A stretch of DNA of 64,000 nucleotides, taken from positions 310,001 to 374,000 of the forward strand of contig NC_018199.1 of the NCBI RefSeq assembly GCF_000219625.1, written 5' to 3'. This DNA is from Zymoseptoria tritici IPO323. Lineage: Eukaryota > Ascomycota > Dothideomycetes > Mycosphaerellales > Mycosphaerellaceae. The position numbers and the translations under genes are program-made. Positions 13,101-24,212 of this stretch are shown piece after piece (the stretch's first letter is position 1; each line of letters begins with the position of its first letter). The notes beneath the pieces are model-generated. The model was given only the letters and a program-made list of their open reading frames with translations, was not told the origin of the DNA and searched no databases.

Positions 13101-13559
13101 AAAGATATAGCGATTAGTGTTAGTAAGGTTTAAAACAAGAGGGGAGTATAAACTACGAAATAAGGGAGCTAAGGTATCGTTAACTAATTAGTATAGAAGG
13201 CGATAATTCCTCGAAATGTCGGATATATATAAGGAGGTATTTAAGTACGAATGCTCGGTTCTATAAGATTCTTTAATATAGTCGGTACGTTCCCTACTCG
13301 GAGGGTAATCTATAAACCGTAATATTAAGAGCCGGCTCGGAACAGCGATATCCTTACTAAGTTAGGCCCTTAGACTACTCGATCCTTAATAGTAAACGAG
13401 GTTTTATAGATCGAGTAGTAATCTTACTAGTAAAATATATAGTAATAAGAGATTGCCGGAAAGTATTAGAGGAGTATAGGAATCGACAATTATAGTCGCC
13501 GGTTCCTTAGAGAAGAAGTGTTGTATCGATCGCGAGGCATCTAGTTTTTAGGGTTTTTA

Positions 13560-14460
13560 GTATGCCTACGCTCTAGGTATCTAGTAATTCTAGTTAGATT
13601 TTATCTAGTTTCTTCGTATCTTCGAGGTATACTATTAATCCGTAATTCCTATAATTCTTAAGCTATATATAAACTACGCTACGAGTAGACGTATATTTAG
13701 GTTTTCTAGTAATAGTAATAATATATAAACCGTGCTATAGATTCGGTACGTATTTAGGTTTCCTTAATTCCTTAATCTCGAGTAGACTATACTACGTACG
13801 AGCATACGTCCGTCTATACCTTACAATTTATAGTAATATACTATAGTACGAGTAGGTGTACGTACACCGTCTTTAAATTAGAGGTGTCCTTAAGCCTTAA
13901 CTTTAAATAAACTATAATTCGAGCGACTATACGTTTAGTAACCGTAACCTTAAACATTAAGAGATTACCTCGTACTCTATATTAGCGCACTATAGTACGA
14001 GTAGGTATATATATACCGTCTTTAGAGTAGAGGTAAACTATAAGCCTTATATAAACTATACTACGAGCGGGTGTACATTTAGGTTTCCTTAAGCCTTAAA
14101 TAAGCTATAATACGAGTAACTATGCGCCTAGTATTCTTAAATGTGCTATGTTTCTAGTAACCTTATATAAGCTATGCTATAGATTCGGCATACGCTTAGG
14201 TTTCCTTAATTTAAGTGCTTCTACTTCGCCCTATTAACAGCCTATAGTACGAACGAGTATACGACTACCGTCTTCGGTACGAGTAAAGCTTCTATATACC
14301 GCGTATCTTTCTTAGTACTATATATCCGAGTCCTTAAGGGGTACGTCCGTAGATCCGAGTTTTCCTATAACTATTATATATAATATAGACGACTTATGCA
14401 CTTACCGAGTATGCCCTTTCCTTCGTATAAAGGAGCCGTAAAGAGTCTTACATCGTCTAC
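13560..14460. repeat. Degenerate short tandem repeats, RIPed
   Basis: About nine units of roughly 45-55 bp recur. Each combines a core like CTATAGTACGAGTA or CTATAGATTCGGTA with a following ACGTATATTTAGGTTT or ACACCGTCTTTA segment. Units diverge strongly and some appear in the opposite orientation. Related units occur again at 15660-16035 and 16330-16640, on either side of the LTR-like copies. The origin is unknown; it could be a decayed minisatellite or transposon subterminal repeats. Confidence 0.55.
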
Positions 14461-14469
14461 TAGAAAATA

Positions 14470-14718
14470 TAGTAGGTAGAATCGACTACTACTAACCTAA
14501 GGTACTAAGAGGTAAGTGCATAATTACCTAAGGGCGCGGTATTAAGCGTAGAATTATATTAAGAAATAAGTAGTAGCTATAAAGTGCATTAAGTGCTACC
14601 GACGACCGGTAATGTTGTTGTCCGATCCTTAAAAAAAGGAAGAATCCGACTACTATATATCGCTAAGACCTAAAACTACGCTATACTATAAACTATGTTT
14701 AGCACTATTTGCCCTACA
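14470..14718 (+). repeat. LTR copy 1, 249 bp
   Basis: It is near-identical over its full 249 bp to the copy at 15410. Differences are mostly C/T or G/A transitions, as expected from independent RIP of two once-identical LTRs. Confidence 0.78.
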
Positions 14719-15409
14719 ACACCGGTCTTAATACTTTACTAAAGTTCTTAATCTACTCTTACGTAGTTTAAGCTACGCTAAAGAATTAACGTATATCTAA
14801 TATTATATATAGCGGAGACTTATTAATTTCTATATCTAGTAATAACTACTAGAATACTAAAGGCTTACTAAGTAGTATTACGCTTCTTCTATTAAGCGAT
14901 ACTATTTATAACTTCTATACTAATTACGTTAGTATTAACTATAATATTAAGGGACCTCTCTATAGGGTCTACGACTAGAAGCTTAAAGGTCTACTTATTA
15001 AAGATACTACTTTTTAGTATTATCTACTTAGCTAGTACTATTACGGCTAATAGAGCTAGTAGAGCTAATAAGGCTATTAGTACTATAACCTTTAGTATAG
15101 ATATTATAGTTAGTACTAAGATCCTTAGTATTACTAGCCGAGCTAGAGGCTACTTACTTATATATTATTATCCGGCGTTAAATATCTTTATTACTCTATA
15201 AACTACTACCTACTACGTAGCATTATTAAAGAGTAAGGTCTAACTATTCTTATTCTTCTTATAATACCTTATATATAGATACCTAACGTACGCGGCGTAT
15301 CGACTCTTAGCGATAATAAAAATAGATACCTTATATACGGATACCTTACTTAATATTAAGACTTAAGGTATAAGACTCGAGGTATAAGACTTACGGTTAC
15401 TAGGTACTA

Positions 15410-15658
15410 TAGTAGTTAGAATCGACTACTACTAACCTAAGGCACTAAGAGGTAAGTACATAATTGCCTAAGGGCGCGGTATCGAGCGTAGAATTATATT
15501 AAGAAATAAGTAGTAGCTATAAAGTGCATTAAGTGCTACCGACGACCGGTAATGTTGTTGTTAGATCCTTAAAAAAAGGAAGAATCCGACTACTACACAT
15601 CGCTAAGACCTAAAACTACGCTATACCGTAAACTATGTTTAGCACTATTTGCCCTACA
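15410..15658 (+). repeat. LTR copy 2, 249 bp
   Basis: This is the direct partner of the copy at 14470, with the same length and the same start and end motifs. Transition-type differences dominate between the two. Confidence 0.78.
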
Positions 15659-16042
15659 ATAGTACCTAAACGTATACTTACTTATAATATAGTTTATATA
15701 AGGTATAATACTAAACGCGTATCGAATCTATAGTACGGTTTATTTAAGACTCGGAGATATAGTATAACTTACGGCTCCTAGAACCTAAGCGCGCGCCGAA
15801 TCTATAGCGCGGTTTATATAAGGTACTTAATATATAGTTACTCGAATTATAGCTTATTTAAGAACACCTAAACGTACGCTAAATCTCGATAGCGTAGTTT
15901 ATATAATATTTACGGTTCCTCTTATACTAATAGTAGTTATATACTTACTCGTACTATAGACTATTAATATAGGTAAGAGGAAGTACCTAAAGTTAAGGAA
16001 ACCTAAACGTATATCTGCTTATAGTATAGTTTATATATAGTA

Positions 16043-16287
16043 TAGTAGGTAGAATCGACTACTACTAACTAGCGGCATCGTAGTAGGTATAGCGAGGGTA
16101 GTAAGTATATAGAGGGGCGTATATAGGCTAAATAAGGTAACGAGGTAGTCCGAGATATATATATATACCGATAGATAGATAGATACGTAGGTACGTAGAT
16201 AAAGAAGGAAGAAAGGAAGAGAAACAAGGGTAGCGACTATATAGGCCGATACCCGAGGTTTAGCTAGCGACGACAAAAGCCCTATAA
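16043..16287 (+). repeat. LTR-like copy 3 (related family), 245 bp
   Basis: It starts with the same roughly 28 bp as copies 1 and 2 (TAGTAGGTAGAATCGACTAC...) and ends GCCCTATA, but the middle is different. It matches the reverse complement of 17403-17637 along almost its whole length. The pair therefore forms a long inverted repeat. A (GATA)n-like run lies near 16170-16195. Confidence 0.68.
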
Positions 16288-17402
16288 CAATAGGTAAGGT
16301 TATAGTCTACCTCTACTCTAAAAGTAGCCTACGTATACTTACTCGTACTATAGTATACTCTCGTACTATAGTATACTACTATAGAGTACGAGGTAATCTA
16401 TTAAGGAAACTTAGATATATACTAAATCTATAGCGTAGCTTATATACGGTATACTAGATATATATTAATTCTTAATAATATAGTTTATTTATAGAAACCT
16501 AGATATACGCCGAATCTATAGTATATTTTATATAAAGACTTAGAATATAGTATATTTAAGGACTTCATAAGAATATAAGGACACTAGGCGTATAGTTACT
16601 TATATTATAACTTATTTAGGAATTTAAGGACTTAAGATACGAGCGCGTATTTATACGTAATATAGCTCTTACTTACGCGTAAGGCCTAAGAAATACATAA
16701 GGAACTAGCTCTTACTTATACGACTTACTAGATAAGAGTATATAGAATACCCTAAGAAACCGGCTATTAAATACTTAATACTTAATCTTTAGATTCTTTA
16801 TATAGTACTAGTAATTATAAGCTCTTAATTCTTAGTATCTCTTACTAGTATAACGGCGATCGCGAGCTCTTAATCTTTAGGTACCGGTATCGGTACTAGT
16901 ATTATATAAGGGCGGTACTTATAGGAAAATAAGAATATCCCGGAGTAGAGCCTACTCCTTATTTCTACTCTCGAGCGCTTACTTATTACTCGGTACTAAG
17001 AAGTATATAGGTATACTAAAGAAGGATATATTATATAGGAATAGTAAGATATACTAAAGACGAGACTATTAGCCCTTTTAATCTACTATAGTAGCTACTT
17101 AGTAATAGAGCTAGCGCTATAAGGCTTATCTAAAAGTAAGACTAAGAGTAGGAGTAAGAGTAAGAGTTACGACCTATTAATATACTACGATATATTAATA
17201 TACTATAGTATATACGATAGGAGTAATCGTATACTAAGTTACCGCTCTACTAGTAGACTAATATTACTACTATTACCGCCGCTCTACTAAGTTACTAAGG
17301 TTTTTATACCCTACTACTATACTAAGCTACTATAATATAATACTACTTAACTATTTATATCTATATCTAGATATATATAAGTAGGGGAGGAAATATTAAT
17401 AC
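16288..17402. repeat. RIPed stretch between inverted LTR-like copies
   Basis: This 1.1-kb stretch lies between copies 3 and 4. Its left part (16330-16640) contains the same degenerate CTCGTACTATAG units seen at 13.6-14.4 kb. No open or decayed protein domain was recognised. Confidence 0.5.
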
Positions 17403-17637
17403 TATAGGGCTTTTTTTGTCGCCGGCTAAACCTCGGGTATTAGTATATATAGTCGCTACCTTTATCTCTCTTCTTTTATTCTTTTTTTAATAATCTATTA
17501 GTATATACCTATATCTCGGACTACTACCTCGTTACCTTATTTATCGTTTAGCCTATATACGCCCTTTATATACTTATTACCCTTATACTATATCTACTAT
17601 AATACCGCTAGTTAGTAGTAGTTAATCCTACCTACTA
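17403..17637 (-). repeat. LTR-like copy 4, inverted partner of copy 3
   Basis: Its reverse complement starts TAGTAGGTAGGATTAACTAC and ends GCCCTATA, and it follows copy 3 through blocks such as GGGCGTATATAGGCTAAA and ACCCGAGGTTTAGC. The inverted arrangement means these are not the two LTRs of one simple element. They may be two solo LTRs, or the arms of a foldback element of about 1.6 kb (16043-17637). Confidence 0.66.
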
Positions 17638-17929
17638 TACTATTTTAGATATATATAAGATTTAGCTTAGTATACCTATATAGGTAACGTAGAGCTAATA
17701 TAAGGCTTAAATTCTATATAGTGCCTTAATACTTAATCCGGTATAATATCCTTATAGTATATTATTTTAACCTTATATCGATCTTATATAAATGTCTTTA
17801 CTAGCTACTTTCTCTATAACGTTATACGACTAAGAGATATCTAGGACATCTAAGGGCATTGCTATATAACTAAAAAAAGTTTACTAAACGGGCCCTTAAT
17901 ATTATAGACCTCGACGTTCTTAGAATTTC

Positions 17930-18523
17930 GATGTTGCATTACGTAATCCGTTCATAGCGTGATCCTCACTTCTAAGGAATCTGCACCGGCTCCTATTAAG
18001 GCTGCCTCTATATCGTCGACCCCTCCAGTAACCAGCAGAGGCAGACCGATCCGTCGCCCTCCGAAGACGGTGGATTTCTCAAGCGCAGCTCCCAGCACGA
18101 GGCCGTAGATCTGTTACTCGCGCAAACGACGCGCACGGGAGCTGGAAACACCGAATCCGGTGTCAAACGCTCGAGATGGCCATGTCGATCAAACATGGCC
18201 GTATCCGGCTCGATGGGATGGAGATTCTTAACTTCGTCTTCACCCGAAAATGGCCAACGTGCGGGATTGCAACGGCTTGAAATGGACATGGTCAATCCAA
18301 TCCATCAATCTCATCTCCTTCTTTGCCCAAAGCGGTCAACCCCAAATGGCCCCGAATGCACCACTCATCTGGCCTTTACAGATATATCAAGCCGGCTGTT
18401 CAAACCTGCTTCAACTCTTCACTCTGCATCCCTTCCTACTACTTCTTCAGCTACTTCCATCGTCGACATCATCACATTAACACCACCACCATCACCTCCT
18501 CCTTCTCCAAAACCATCGCTACC
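17930..18523. other. Start of non-RIPed island, no convincing gene
   Basis: CA/TG content becomes normal between about 17900 and 18000. Open frames exist on both strands here, but none shows a domain or repeats. The last 100 bp before the gene at 18524 are rich in CCACCACCAT and CT runs, as is common in fungal 5' leaders. A diverged relic of a promoter duplication shared with the paralogue at 26 kb is possible, but I could not show it. Confidence 0.4.
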
Positions 18524-19751
18524 ATGACCATCCAAGGCAAGATCATCGTCCCTCTGGACTGGTACGACATACATCCAACCTATCCCCCAACCCCTTCTGC
18601 AAACCCTCTTACCCTCTTCTTTTCTACAGGTGCCACAGCTTCTCCATCGACTCCTACCACCACAAACTCGGCTACGCCATTATCAACGACCCCACCCCCT
18701 TCTCCGACGCCTCGCCGCAACTTCTCGACTCCAAACTCTACTACCCCATCCTCGCCAACCTGACCATCGGATACTACGCCGGCCAAGCTACAGCTAAAGA
18801 CGGCTGCCCGAGCAAACTCAACTGGAACGACGCCCCCGACGTTGCGGCCGCCATTCGCGCCTGGGCCAAGAAGTACGGTGTAGCCAAGGAGTGCTCCCCT
18901 CTCCCCTCGCAGCTTCGAGCCCTCGTCACGACGCTCCGCATCCCTTTACAGTTCGGCCAGGCGGTAGTGCACGACGTCTTGCTGCGCGTGCTGCGCTTTG
19001 TCTACGCCCACGTCTCGGACCCGAAGTTGGCCGCCGTAGGTCAGGGTCGGGCGGGACAGCTGACGACGGTCAATCACACCGTCGCTTTGTTGGCTAGGGA
19101 GGGCGTCTTTGATTATAGTCGCTCTTCCTTTTCTTCTTCTTCTTCGACTGGTCCTGCTACCACTACCGCCGCCGCAGAAGTCGCCACCGTTTCCAGGTAA
19201 GTTACCTACCACCACCATCATGTCCATGCCGAGTACAGAATCTAACCCTCATGACCCCCAGACTCGTCACTCCCCCGCCTGAAGGGAGTGTGATGAATGA
19301 CGGCGAGGAGGAGGAGGACGAGGAGTACACCCCGTTCGTGTCCTCCGTGTCCTCCGAGGACGTGAGCGACGAGGAGGAGGCGCCCGCCCCTCCACGCCAC
19401 ACTACCACCACCACCACCGCCGCCGCGTCGAAGAAGATGAAGCCATCCGCCCCTGCACACTCCACCACCGCCCCTCCACTCTCTCCCCCCACCACCACGC
19501 CCCCCTTCACCCACTCCGAGATCCAGAAGCTCCTGGCCCTGATCATGCAGAGCGTCCAGCAAGACCGCCAGTACCTCCACGCCTACGGCGACCTCATCAA
19601 CAAGAACGAAGCCGAGCTCGAGCACCACGACTCGCGCCTGTATCACGTTGAGAAGCACCACGGCCAGCGCTTGAACAATGTGGAGAAGTCGGCCACGTAC
19701 CTCGGCGAGAGCGTGAGCGAGTTGAGGAATGGGATGACGGGGAGAGGGTGA
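18524..19751 (+). CDS. Coiled-coil protein, paralogue 1 of an unrecognised family
   Basis: Spliced model: 18524-18561, 18630-19196, 19262-19751, giving 364 aa. The introns are 68 and 65 nt with GT...AG ends (second donor GTAAGT), and phases agree at both junctions. The start is MTIQGKIIVPLDW, matching MVFQGKITIPLSW of the paralogue at 24830-26074. The conserved core includes LGYAIINDP, ILANLTIGYYAGQAT, AIRAWAKKYGVAKECSPLP and DVLLRVLRFVYAHVSDP. After the second intron come an acidic Glu/Asp-rich linker, a Pro/Thr-rich segment, and a C-terminal heptad region from about residue 280 that probably forms a coiled coil. No known domain was recognised and no catalytic motif is evident. I infer a two-part protein with an N-terminal globular domain and a C-terminal oligomerisation helix. 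Confidence 0.8.
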
Positions 19752-20111
19752 GTTGAGGCGGGCTGGTGGATGGATTGGTGTGAGTGATTAAATGTTTGGG
19801 GAAGGGAAATGAAAGGGAAAAAAAGGATGAAGGGAACGGGGAATTGTCGCTCGCTACCGACCTTTGGGGGGGGGGTTTCTTTTGTGTGTCTGTCAGTTAT
19901 GGTGTTAGAACCTGATGTTCTTTTTTATGTCTTGGAGGAATGTTATATCATACATACATAATATACATTTGACCATGTCGAATTTGTTTCCCCTTTTCTT
20001 CTTTCTCATAGTGTTGGGATCCGCGAGAGTCGGTAATCATGTGTCCAAGAAGCATAGGAGAGAAGAACTCGAACGAAAATCGGCAAGGAAGAAAATTCCG
20101 GCTCCACAAAC

Positions 20112-20393
20112 TTGGAATACCGACTCTACATGTCTCTCCTCCCCCCCTCCCAGCAACGGCATCGAACTCCTCCTCGTCTTCCACCATCACGAAAACGATA
20201 CGGCCTGCCACCAACTCTCCGCTCCCAAAACCCCACCCTTACGGCAAATATCTACCGTCGCCTACTCCAACAAACAATTTCAGAAGAAATTCCACCCCAT
20301 CCCGATGCTTCCCCCTCACCAGCGGAGCCAGGGATTGTTCTCCAATCCACACATTGCTGGACCGGCCTGGGCCTCCGACCTCTTGACCATTAA
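20112..20393 (+). CDS. Possible small protein, 93 aa, unrecognised
   Basis: The frame MEYRLYMSLLPPSQQ... is 93 codons long and includes a helix-like segment LTANIYRRLLQQTISEEIPP. This loosely recalls LYR-type small mitochondrial proteins, but no LYR motif with its usual context is present. It overlaps a longer frame, 19915-20652. Nothing else in the sequence decides between them, and both could be chance frames. Confidence 0.22.
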   Translation: MEYRLYMSLLPPSQQRHRTPPRLPPSRKRYGLPPTLRSQNPTLTANIYRRLLQQTISEEIPPHPDASPSPAEPGIVLQSTHCWTGLGLRPLDH

Positions 20394-21289
20394 TGACGAG
20401 AATCATCCCGAACCAGTCCAGAAGGGTCCATGTGAGATCCGATGCCGCCGTGGATCAGGTGTCATGTGGAATTCACGAGCGCCGAGCCTCCAGCAGCCCC
20501 ATTCTCAAATCCGGATCCAACAGAGGCGGCGGGCGGGCGGGTGGGTGGAGAAGACCTGTTCGGAGGTGTTTTTTTTTTCTTTCTCGGAGATCCAAGAGGG
20601 TTTCAATCCGGAAAACATCAATAGACAACCCTGGCGGGTTGAAGAATGGTGAGAGGAGAGTTTTCTGGAAGAGTCGGTCGGCTTAATGTCTGGAAGAGAT
20701 TCATCTTCTCAAGGTTAAGCGTACTTCTGTAGATGACGATTTAGCCGCGGAGTCCGACCAATCCGCTTTGACGGTTAGAGACGATAGTCGAAGATGCAAG
20801 CAAGACAGCGGGTAGCAGGCAGGTGGGTTGGCGACCAATGCAACCCTAGCGCCACGATAGCGAAGCAACCCTTAGACGGTTTTGTCCGCGGCTGCGGAGC
20901 GGAGGAGGGAGAAAGGCCGTCATGGAGCGGATCCGGCTGGTCTAGCTTACGACGGCTACATGTCCAGGGAATTAGGGTAGTAGCCAAGAGAGAGAGAGAG
21001 AGAGAGTCCTACCCTGCTGTTCCGCAGCGTGTCGGCTAGCTAGTATTTTGTCTTGCTATACATATACACATCGTAAGAGCTCGTGCGGAGGAGCAAGAGG
21101 TCGAGTAGGACCGGACTTTGCGACTACAACGGGACTCCCGATGATGTCGAGAGAAGAGAGGGCGGTTGTAGAGACGAGGGCTAGCGTAGTGAGGTGCTGT
21201 TGTATTTGGGCATTGCACGATTGGAGAGACTGGACGATTGAGGAGAGTAGACGCTTGGACAGCTGGACGATCAAAGAGACTCGCGACTG

Positions 21290-21505
21290 ACGAGAGTGCA
21301 CGGTTTGGAAGAGTGCAGGCTTTGGGGAGAGTGCAGGCTTTGAGAAGAGTGGACGATTGAGATGAGTAGACGATTGAGAAGAGTGCAGGCTTGAGAAGAG
21401 TGAAAACTTAAGAAGAATGAAAACTTAAGAAGAGTGAAAACTTGAGAAGAGTGAAAACTTGAGAAGAGTGAAAACTTTGAGAAAAGTGAACGCTTAAGAT
21501 GAAAG
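21290..21505 (+). repeat. Minisatellite, about 17-18 bp unit
   Basis: About twelve imperfect units follow the pattern GAAGAGTGAAAACTTGA. The first units carry GCAGGCTTT or GACGATT in place of AAAACTT, and the last six are nearly identical. No protein function is implied. Confidence 0.85.
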
Positions 21506-22489
21506 GACGAACTGCCACTGCAAGGGCCCTGAACAACCATAATCGCAAAGGAAGATGACCAGCCGATTGATCAAACCCACTGCATGGGTGTTCTCGCTAG
21601 CTTGCAGTAAAGGCACCGCCTCCAAGCGGATGTAGAGTGCGTAGGTACGGATAGTACGACCGGGGTTTTTGGAATAATTCCATGGCGTGCGCAATGCCAA
21701 TGGAGTCGATCCAAGAAGTCGAATCCAGTCAGCGCGTTCTGGGTGGAACCCTCTTGGTTGTTGCGAGAGCTCCTTGTCGAAGCGACTGGCATCGCCTTGG
21801 CTTCGCGCCAGTTCAACGGCTCGTCAAAACTCCAGCGCGTCGTCGACCTCCGACATTAACCTCCTCTTCTCCGTCGACTTCCATCTCTTGAGTTTCATTT
21901 CATTTCCACCTCCTCTTCTCACTCCGTGCATCTCTTCCAACTCCACATTATAAGGCTCCGCCGCGGACTCGTCGGCATTCGCATCCGCCGTTGCACTAAC
22001 CACCTCCCGTCCTCGAAATAGAGCGGCGATGAATAATAGCAGTTACTGAAAAGTCGCCGCAAGCAGGTCGAGGAAGGGGGTCTTTGACGGTGGAGGAGCG
22101 TCACCGCTGATCGCGCGGCGTTGTGGTGGTGGAGGAGGCGGATGATGATCGTTTCGGCGATGAAGTCCTCCAGGCGTGGAGGATTCTCTTGCATATTCAG
22201 CCCACCGGCCACTACAACTACCCGATCATTTTTCTGCCCACTCTCTCCAGCGCAAACGACGTCCTTCCGGTCTTTCTGGCCTCCGTCCTTCCAGAACCTG
22301 ATGGCGAATGGACTGGACTAATCTCGTTTGCATCACCATTAATCAAACAATCAAATGCGTTGATATTATGTGCAAACACTTGTGAATGCCCGAGAAGATA
22401 TCCGGCGTGTAGTCCCTGCTCTTCCTCCTCCTCCTCCTGCTTCTTCCGTCCTCGTCCTCTACCTTCAGTCCAACACCACCACCGACAAC

Positions 22490-23135
22490 ATGGCCAGCTA
22501 CAACGCAATGTCCACCGCCAACAACAACAACAACTCATCCTCCTCCCCTCCTCCCGCACGAATCTTCTGCCCGAAATGCGAACAGACCAAGCCCCGAGCG
22601 CACTTTGAACGCAAATCGCCCGTGGGAGGAGGGAAAGCAGCAGGCCTCAAACCCCTGAACACGTACTGTCGATCCTGTCAGCGTTTGTCATCCCATCCCC
22701 TCCTGTATTCCTACGCTTCTCGTCCCACACAAACTAATCTCCATTGTCTTGTCGATTTGAACAGCTTCGTCTCGACGCCTTGGCCACCACGACGTTCACG
22801 GCGGGGTTGGAGAGGAGACTTCGCCTTCGCTGGAGAGAGTGGGACGGCAGCGAGCGAAGGGAGTTGGTCGGCGTCGGTCTTCTCTCGTGGATGCTGTGGG
22901 AGATGAGGCGGGAGAAGGAGCGGGAGAGGAAGGGGAGGCAGTGGAGGCAGCGGAAAAGGAAGGGGAGGCAGTGGAGGCAGGGGAAGAGAAGGAGGACGGA
23001 GTCACGAAGCCGACCACGCTGACTCTTTCCGCTGTCTCCGAGCCGGGGGTGTACATCTTGGTCGCGGTCGTGTCGGCGCTAGGTGCGCTGTGGTGGAAAA
23101 GGCGAGGCGTGTGTGAAGGAAGAGATAGTGTGTAA
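22490..23135 (+). CDS. Possible two-exon zinc-binding protein, reading frame uncertain
   Basis: Exon 1 starts MASYNAMSTANN and contains FCPKCEQTKPRAHF and YCRSCQ, a CxxC...CxxC pair about 35 residues apart that would bind one zinc ion. A likely intron runs from a GT at 22683 to a TTTGAACAG ending at 22764. Two exon-2 frames compete. One gives a basic amphipathic segment with LERRLRLRWREWDG and WMLWEMR. The other, the one the splice phase selects, ends with a hydrophobic segment VYILVAVVSALGALWW before basic residues. The phase conflict suggests a frameshift in a recent decayed copy or an unseen splice site. The function is unknown. Confidence 0.4.
22915..23005 (+). repeat. Purine-rich tandem repeat
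   Basis: The unit GGGGAGGCAGTGGAGGCAG is repeated with AAAAGGAA and GGAAGAGA spacers over about 90 bp. It lies inside the candidate exon 2 at 22.8-23.1 kb and may be the cause of its frame ambiguity. Confidence 0.7.
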
Positions 23136-23305
23136 AGGACGGGATGGTGTGTGAAGGAAGAGATGGTGTGTGAAGGAAGAGATGGTGTGTGAAGGAAGAG
23201 ATGGTGTGTGAAGGAAGAGATGGTGTGTGAAGGACGGGATGGTGTGTGAAGGACGGGATGGTGTGTAAAGGACGAGATAGTGTGTAAAGGACGAGATGGC
23301 GCGGA
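23106..23305 (+). repeat. Minisatellite, 19-bp unit, about ten copies
   Basis: The unit is GATGGTGTGTGAAGGAAGA with variants GACGG and TAAAGGACGA. Copies are 80-100% alike, so expansion was probably recent. On the minus strand the repeat reads as repeated Thr-Ile-Pro-Ser-Phe-Thr-His peptides in more than one frame, which are not evidence of a gene. Confidence 0.9.
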
Positions 23306-23914
23306 AGGGGAGGTAGCGTCCGGTGGACTTTAAACAATTGCTCTTCCATGTTCGACTCACAAACTTCGTCCTCACCATGCATAACACGCGACCACCAGGC
23401 GGCTCTTCCTATCCTCGGTGAGGTCGTTGACGACGACGAGCTGGACCTAGTGGTGGTGCGAGGTCTTCACTGCCCGGCCGAGAACGAACGAGGAACGAAC
23501 GAGTTGTTCAGAGCCATCGAGTCTCCCTCCCATACGAGAGTCAGCTCGACCAGCATGACTGTTCCAAACTCCGGCATGATATCAAGATGACTGTGTCGTC
23601 GTCTCTTCCCCACCTGATCCTCCTCCTCACTGCTGCTCTCCCATTGACCGACTCTTCCGCCAATCGCAGCACCATGCTTGCCGTGTATCTGCCCTCCAAA
23701 TTCATCCACAGACCTGCTTCGAGTCCACGCGATTCCCACGACCAGACTCTCCTTCTTTTCCTTCTTGCACACCACTCGAGGCCGCCGGTCGCACGGGAGA
23801 GGGAGGAGGGGTCCACATGGCGAATAGACGGCGCGCAGTGCGATTCGGGGGAGTTGTGGCAGTGATTCGGCGGCGGAAACGTGCGTCGGTGGGAAGATGG
23901 ACGAGCGGAGGACG

Positions 23915-23953
<39 letters not shown>

Positions 23954-24212
23954 CGGCGGGATGGGAAGAGACGGGAAATTCCAATTTCGAAATGCGATGG
24001 CATTGGCGAGGGAGGATCGGAGGATCGCTCCCCCGCGGCGAAGAAGAAGATCATGCCCCGATTTGCACGTCGGGTCGGGTCGTCGGCACGATAGACCTAT
24101 GCTTGCAAGACCACTCCATGCGATTGCGATCGCCATGTGATTGCCATGCGATTGCCATGCCTGTCGCAGTTGTCGAAGTCGAAGACCGTGACGATGAGGA
24201 CTTGACAGCAGG
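23306..24212. other. No convincing gene; contains (ATTG)n microsatellite
   Basis: Long frames on both strands overlap, and none shows a domain. The minus frame over 23467-24054 reads through the tetranucleotide repeat as INQSINQS, which shows it is not constrained there. I see no support for a specific product. Confidence 0.4.
23914..23953 (+). repeat. (ATTG)10 microsatellite
   Basis: Ten perfect tandem ATTG units. Confidence 0.97.

Larger units (their letters stand above)
14470..15658 (+). mobile_element. Short LTR-type element (TRIM-like), 1189 bp
   Basis: Two 249-bp direct copies (14470-14718 and 15410-15658) flank a 691-bp internal stretch. Both start TAGTAGKTAGAATCGACTAC and end GCCCTACA, consistent with an original TGTAGG...CCTACA LTR with TG mutated to TA by RIP. 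The internal stretch is too short for a pol gene and shows no recognisable domain. This is what a terminal-repeat retrotransposon in miniature, or an internally deleted element, looks like. No target-site duplication is evident. Confidence 0.68.
1..17930. repeat. RIP-degraded transposon block (left flank)
   Basis: The dinucleotides CA and TG are nearly missing here while TA is very frequent, and CG is retained. Reading frames that look like transposon proteins are interrupted by TAG/TAA at positions where CAG, CAA or TGG would be expected. This is the pattern left by repeat-induced point mutation acting on CpA. The block ends sharply near 17930, where CA/TG return to normal. No intact host gene was found in it. 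The few short open frames are by-products of mutated transposon sequence. Confidence 0.93.
19752..22489. other. Stretch without a convincing gene
   Basis: Several open frames overlap here. One at 19979-20652 (+) starts with a hydrophobic MSNLFPLFFFLIVLGS segment, but it then runs through an overlapping plus-strand frame (20112-20393) that looks equally protein-like. No domain was recognised in either. A 10-bp G-run lies at 19866-19875, an (AG)n run at about 20988-21007, and a minisatellite at 21290-21500. The 21500-22480 part has mixed weak frames on both strands. Confidence 0.4.

Noticed and set aside
16031..16276. 81-aa hydrophobic open frame on the minus strand that could look like a membrane protein
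   Set aside because: It is wholly inside LTR-like copy 3. Its hydrophobicity comes from TA-rich codons.
21290..23310. CRISPR-like array of short repeats
   Set aside because: The units are contiguous tandem repeats without unique spacers, and the genome is eukaryotic with spliceosomal introns.
23002..23387. Minus-strand frames with repeated THHLFLHTPSLPSHTI-type peptides
   Set aside because: They are translations of the 19-bp minisatellite, equally open in two frames, with no flanking coding signal.
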